A stretch of 16,094 nucleotides of DNA from Burkholderiales bacterium (GTDB lineage Bacteria > Pseudomonadota > Gammaproteobacteria > Burkholderiales > JAEUMW01): the NCBI GenBank assembly GCA_016791285.1, contig JAEUMX010000416.1, positions 1 to 16,094 on the forward strand, written 5' to 3'. The translations under genes were made by a program, and so were the position numbers. Of this stretch, positions 13,426 through 16,094 are shown one piece after another (within the stretch, counting starts at the first letter, position 1; every line of letters starts with the position of its first letter). The notes under the pieces were generated by a model. That model was not told the DNA's origin and ran no database searches. It saw only the letters and a list, made by a program, of their open reading frames with translations.

Positions 13426-13911
13426 TCAGCCCGCGATGCGCAGGCCGGTCTTTTTCAGTATGCGCGTGCTGTAGAGCACGTCGTGCGCACGGCAGTGCGC
13501 GCCCAGCAGGGTCGCGATGCGTGCCACGCGGTCTGCGACCTCGGCGCGATCGCGCCCGTGCACCATCGCGAACAGATTGTACGGCCACTGCGGCGCATGC
13601 CGCGGCCGCCGGTAGCAGTGGGTGACGAAGTCGAGCGCGCCAACCGCCGCGCCGAGCGCGTCCACGCGCCCGTCCTCGACATCCCACACGCTCATGCCGT
13701 TCGCCGTGTAGCCGATCGCGTAGTGGTTCGGGACCACGCCCATGCGGCGGATCACCCCGCTATCGAGCATGCGCTGGATGCGCGTCTTGACCTCGTGCGC
13801 GCTCATGCCGACACGCCGCGCCAGCTCGTCGTACGGACGCGGCACGAGCGGGAGACCCGCCTGGGTGGCGACGATCAACCTGCGGTCCGCCTCGTCCACC
13901 GCGTCGCTCAC
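13426..13911 (-). CDS. nirH: NirH, siroheme decarboxylase subunit (Lrp/AsnC-type)
   Basis: Protein of 161 residues with an N-terminal winged-helix part (DEADRRLIVATQAGLPLVPRPYDELARRVG) and a C-terminal ferredoxin-like RAM fold, the architecture of the NirDLGH/AhbAB siroheme decarboxylases. These convert siroheme to 12,18-didecarboxysiroheme in the cytoplasm and are not DNA regulators despite the AsnC look. The block CYRRPRHAPQWPYNLFAMVHG (99-119) is the signature of the NirL/NirH half, and YSTRILKKTGLR closes the protein. The GTG start at 13911 overlaps the nirG stop as GTGA. The frame is open further upstream, but that part lies over nirG and has no family similarity. A partner NirG or NirD-type subunit is needed, and nirG lies directly upstream. 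Confidence 0.9.
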   Translation of the reverse strand: MSDAVDEADRRLIVATQAGLPLVPRPYDELARRVGMSAHEVKTRIQRMLDSGVIRRMGVVPNHYAIGYTANGMSVWDVEDGRVDALGAAVGALDFVTHCYRRPRHAPQWPYNLFAMVHGRDRAEVADRVARIATLLGAHCRAHDVLYSTRILKKTGLRIAG

Positions 13912-14363
13912 GCAACGAGCCTCATCTCGACGAAGTACTCCCGTTCCTTGGGGAACGCGAAGACGGGAAACCCTGTCTCGCGCTCGATGCGGACGATGGC
14001 CTGGTCGATCTGCGCCGGCGTCTCCGTTGCCAGTACGAACCACATGTTGAGACGGTGCTCGCGGCGATAGTTGTGCGCGACCTCAGGCAGTGCGTTCACC
14101 CGTTCGGCCACGCGCTCGAAGTCCGCCTCCGGCACGGCCAGCGCGGCAAGCACGAACGCGCCCCCCATGCGCTCGACCTGGAACATGGGTCCGAAGCGCG
14201 TCAGGATCTTTCGTTCGAGCATGCTTTCGATGCGTGCGATGAGCGTCGCCTCCTCGAGTCCCAGCGTTTCCGCTGCCGCACGGAAAGGTTCGTCGGCGAT
14301 GGGGAAGCCGCCCTGCAGCGCATTGACGATGCGACGGTCGACCGCGTCCAGTTCTTCACCCAT
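13908..14363 (-). CDS. nirG: NirG, siroheme decarboxylase subunit (Lrp/AsnC-type)
   Basis: Protein of 151 residues of the same winged-helix plus RAM-like architecture as its neighbours. The block VAHNYRREHRLNMWFV (about 95-110) is the NirD/NirG signature, with His97 and the REH triplet in the region expected to face the tetrapyrrole. It works with NirH and NirDL on decarboxylation of siroheme. The ATG at 14363 overlaps the end of nirDL by 8 bases and places the family's conserved first helix (DAVDRRIVNALQGGFPI) right at the start. Earlier in-frame codons lie over nirDL. Its stop overlaps the nirH GTG, so the two subunits are translationally coupled, consistent with a fixed ratio. Confidence 0.9.
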   Translation of the reverse strand: MGEELDAVDRRIVNALQGGFPIADEPFRAAAETLGLEEATLIARIESMLERKILTRFGPMFQVERMGGAFVLAALAVPEADFERVAERVNALPEVAHNYRREHRLNMWFVLATETPAQIDQAIVRIERETGFPVFAFPKEREYFVEMRLVA

Positions 14364-15357
14364 GCGCCGGCTCCGACTTGCGTTCGGATTCGAGATAGCG
14401 CGCCCCGCGCTGCTTGAAGCAGCGCTGCGAGAACAGCACCGCCGACGGGTAGCCGCCAACACCGCAGCGCACCCGGATCGCCTCGATCTCCCGCTCCACG
14501 TCGACGCGGCGGCGGCCGTGCACCATGCAGAAAAGGTTGTACGGCCAGTCCGGCAGCGCGCGCGTACGCCGGTAGCACAGGGTCACGAGCGGTTCGCGGG
14601 CGAGCCCCACGCCGACTTCGTGCACCACGTCGTCCGGCACGTCCCACACGCACATGGCATTCGCCTGATAGCCGAGCTCGCGGTGGCGCACGATCACGCC
14701 GAAGCGTTTGATGAGACCGCTGGCGAGCCACCCTTCGATCAACTCGAGCGCCATCCCTTCCGTCAGCCCGGCGCGGGTGGCGAGCTTCGCGAACGGACTG
14801 GGCGTGAGCTCGAGCCCGTCCTGCAGCGCGGCCAGGAGACGGCGTTCGATCGCGGGAATCTGACAGCCCATGTCGGCGTGCGCCGCGCACGCGACCCCTT
14901 CCGTCTTGCCCTGACCGGCAAGATCGAATCCGAGGTCGATGTGAAATTCCTCGAGCAGCCGCAGCCGGATGATGGGCAGCGCGGTGTCGGCTTCGATGCG
15001 GCCGAGCAGGTCGGCAAGCCGCGCAGGCGACGCAGCGGTGGCGACGAACCAGAGGTTGAAGCGATGCTCGCGCTGATAGTTGTGGTTCACCCCGGGGTAG
15101 GCGCTGATGCGCGCGGCCACTTCCTCGAGCCGATCGGGCGGCGCGGCAACGGCGGCGAGCGAGCCTGCGCCGATCCGGTTCGGTGCGAACACCGCACCGA
15201 CCCGACTCACCGCGCCACGCGCCTGCAACTCGCGCAACGCACCCAGCACCTCGTCCTCGGTCGCGCCGACCCTGTCACCGATCGACCGGAACGGTTGCGG
15301 CACCAGCGGAAAGCCGCGCTGGAAGCTGTTGAGCAGGCTGAACTCGAGTCGCTTCAT
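14356..15357 (-). CDS. nirDL: NirDL fusion, two-domain siroheme decarboxylase
   Basis: A 333-residue protein made of two complete decarboxylase units. The first (about 1-145) is NirD-like with NHNYQREHRFNLWFV (91-105). The second (about 168-320) is NirL-like with CYRRTRALPDWPYNLFCMVHG (261-281). A linker of about 20 residues containing GKTEGVACAAHADMGC joins them. Each unit has an Lrp/AsnC-type winged helix followed by a RAM-like fold. A single NirDL chain is known in some denitrifiers, while Pseudomonas aeruginosa has separate nirD and nirL. The protein takes part in removing two acetate carboxylates from siroheme in heme d1 synthesis. The ATG at 15357 overlaps the nirF stop as ATGA. The C-terminal tail (ESERKSEPAHG) is charged and beyond the fold. 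Confidence 0.92.
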   Translation of the reverse strand: MKRLEFSLLNSFQRGFPLVPQPFRSIGDRVGATEDEVLGALRELQARGAVSRVGAVFAPNRIGAGSLAAVAAPPDRLEEVAARISAYPGVNHNYQREHRFNLWFVATAASPARLADLLGRIEADTALPIIRLRLLEEFHIDLGFDLAGQGKTEGVACAAHADMGCQIPAIERRLLAALQDGLELTPSPFAKLATRAGLTEGMALELIEGWLASGLIKRFGVIVRHRELGYQANAMCVWDVPDDVVHEVGVGLAREPLVTLCYRRTRALPDWPYNLFCMVHGRRRVDVEREIEAIRVRCGVGGYPSAVLFSQRCFKQRGARYLESERKSEPAHG

Positions 15358-16094
15358 AGACCCATCTTCTGCGCGCGCCAGGTGAAGAAAATTCCGCTCG
15401 GGCTCCGGGCGGGCAGTTCGGCCAGCCGGGCGAATGTCGCCGTGTCGTACACGACCACCCGGTCATCGTCGCGCGCGGAGATCCACACCTCGTCGCCCGT
15501 GGTCGTGAACTCCATGTGCAGCACGGCCCGGCCGGGTTTCAGGGACTCCACCACCTTGAGCGCTGCCACGTCGATCACCTGCACCGTATCGTTGCCCGGA
15601 AACGCAAAATTCACCCACACCTGGCCACCGTCCGGCCGCGCCATGACGAACACCGGCTGCCCGTGCACCGGGATCGCCCCGACCTGCTGCCAGCTCGTCG
15701 CATCGACCACCAGCACCTCGTGGCGACCGATCGCGGGCAGAAACGCGTAACCCCCGGCCATCGCCCAGCCGCGCAGGTGCGGCATCTTGTAGACCGGCAG
15801 CTTCTCCGTCCCGCGGCCGTAGCCGTTCAGGATACGCTTCGGGCCGGCGTCCGGGTTGCGCATATCGAGCAGCACGAGCCCGTCCTCGCCGAAAAGACCC
15901 GCGATGTACCAGCGACCGTCCGGCGAGATGAGGCCGTCGTAGGGCTCCTTGCCCACGTTCTCGAACTTGCGCACCGTCGGATGACGCGGGTCGGCTGCGT
16001 CGACGATCCAGATCTCACCGGGCTCGAACAGGCTGAAGACGAAGCGATCGTTCGGCGCATCCGCGATGCCCACCACCTTCGCCCGCTGGCCTTG
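15354..16094 (-). CDS. nirF: NirF, heme d1 biosynthesis propeller protein, 5' part beyond the window
   Basis: The last 246 residues of a d1-type propeller protein; the frame stays open to the right edge, so the start lies outside. Blades are visible as repeated SPDGRWYIAGLFGEDGLVLLD, RPDGGQVWVNFAFPGNDTVQVID and TTGDEVWISARDDDRVVVYD. The end ARSPSGIFFTWRAQKMGL is typical of NirF and differs from NirN and NirS. No heme c motif is seen in this part. NirF binds heme d1 or its precursor and is essential for heme d1 formation; dehydrogenase activity ahead of NirN has been proposed. Its location varies between species (periplasm or lipid anchor), which the missing N-terminus would show. The stop overlaps the nirDL ATG, marking nirF as part of the same operon. 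Confidence 0.92.
   Translation of the reverse strand, partial: QGQRAKVVGIADAPNDRFVFSLFEPGEIWIVDAADPRHPTVRKFENVGKEPYDGLISPDGRWYIAGLFGEDGLVLLDMRNPDAGPKRILNGYGRGTEKLPVYKMPHLRGWAMAGGYAFLPAIGRHEVLVVDATSWQQVGAIPVHGQPVFVMARPDGGQVWVNFAFPGNDTVQVIDVAALKVVESLKPGRAVLHMEFTTTGDEVWISARDDDRVVVYDTATFARLAELPARSPSGIFFTWRAQKMGL

Noticed and set aside
13426..14363. Lrp/AsnC transcription regulators
   Set aside because: NirG and NirH have the winged-helix and RAM-like architecture, but the HNYxREH and WPYNLF blocks and the operon context mark them as siroheme decarboxylase subunits.
1..16094. Mobile elements, CRISPR arrays, tRNA or rRNA genes
   Set aside because: Genes are packed end to end on one strand with consistent composition. 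No transposase, direct-repeat array or RNA gene was seen by eye; a tRNA and Rfam scan would confirm this.

Overview
The window is a high-GC stretch in which every supported gene lies on the minus strand, so it is transcribed from the right edge towards position 1. It holds the distal part of a heme d1 biosynthesis (nir) operon followed directly by a nitrous oxide reductase (nos) operon. The gene set (Tat-type NosZ, NosR, NosDFYL, a NosX-type flavin transferase, NnrS, NirF/DL/G/H/J/N) points to a denitrifying proteobacterium. The high GC content and gene content fit a betaproteobacterium best; that placement is inference.

Right part (about 10648-16094, read right to left): the 3' part of nirF, a fused nirDL, nirG, nirH, nirJ and nirN. 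The NirDL, NirG and NirH proteins form the siroheme decarboxylase set. NirJ is the radical SAM enzyme that remodels didecarboxysiroheme. NirN is the periplasmic c-type cytochrome/d1-domain dehydrogenase that finishes heme d1, the cofactor of the cd1 nitrite reductase NirS. NirS itself, NirM, NirC and NirE are not in the window. The genes overlap by 4-8 bases or are separated by 10-14 bases, so this is one operon whose promoter lies beyond the right edge.

The only substantial intergenic region (10427-10647) separates nirN from nosZ. It contains a palindrome fitting the FNR/Dnr consensus (TTGAC-N4-ATCAA on the minus strand). A -10-like TATAAG is centred exactly 32 bases downstream, the spacing of a class II FNR-type promoter. 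The predicted leader holds two abutting perfect stem-loops.

Left part (1-10426): nosZ, nosR, an unnamed three-helix membrane protein, nosD, nosF, nosY, nosL, nosX (apbE-type), nnrS, then the first 26 codons of a sugar-nucleotidyltransferase-like gene. NosZ reduces N2O to N2 and NosR delivers electrons to it. NosX can attach FMN to NosR. NosDFY and NosL supply sulfur/copper for the NosZ copper centres. NnrS is a membrane protein linked to NO stress. Most junctions are ATGA or GTGA overlaps.

The best candidates for something undescribed are the 153-residue membrane protein between nosR and nosD, whose stop codon overlaps the nosD start, and a NosZ that carries a lipobox after its Tat motif and a His in place of the usual CuA-loop Trp. 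No mobile elements, CRISPR arrays or RNA genes were seen.
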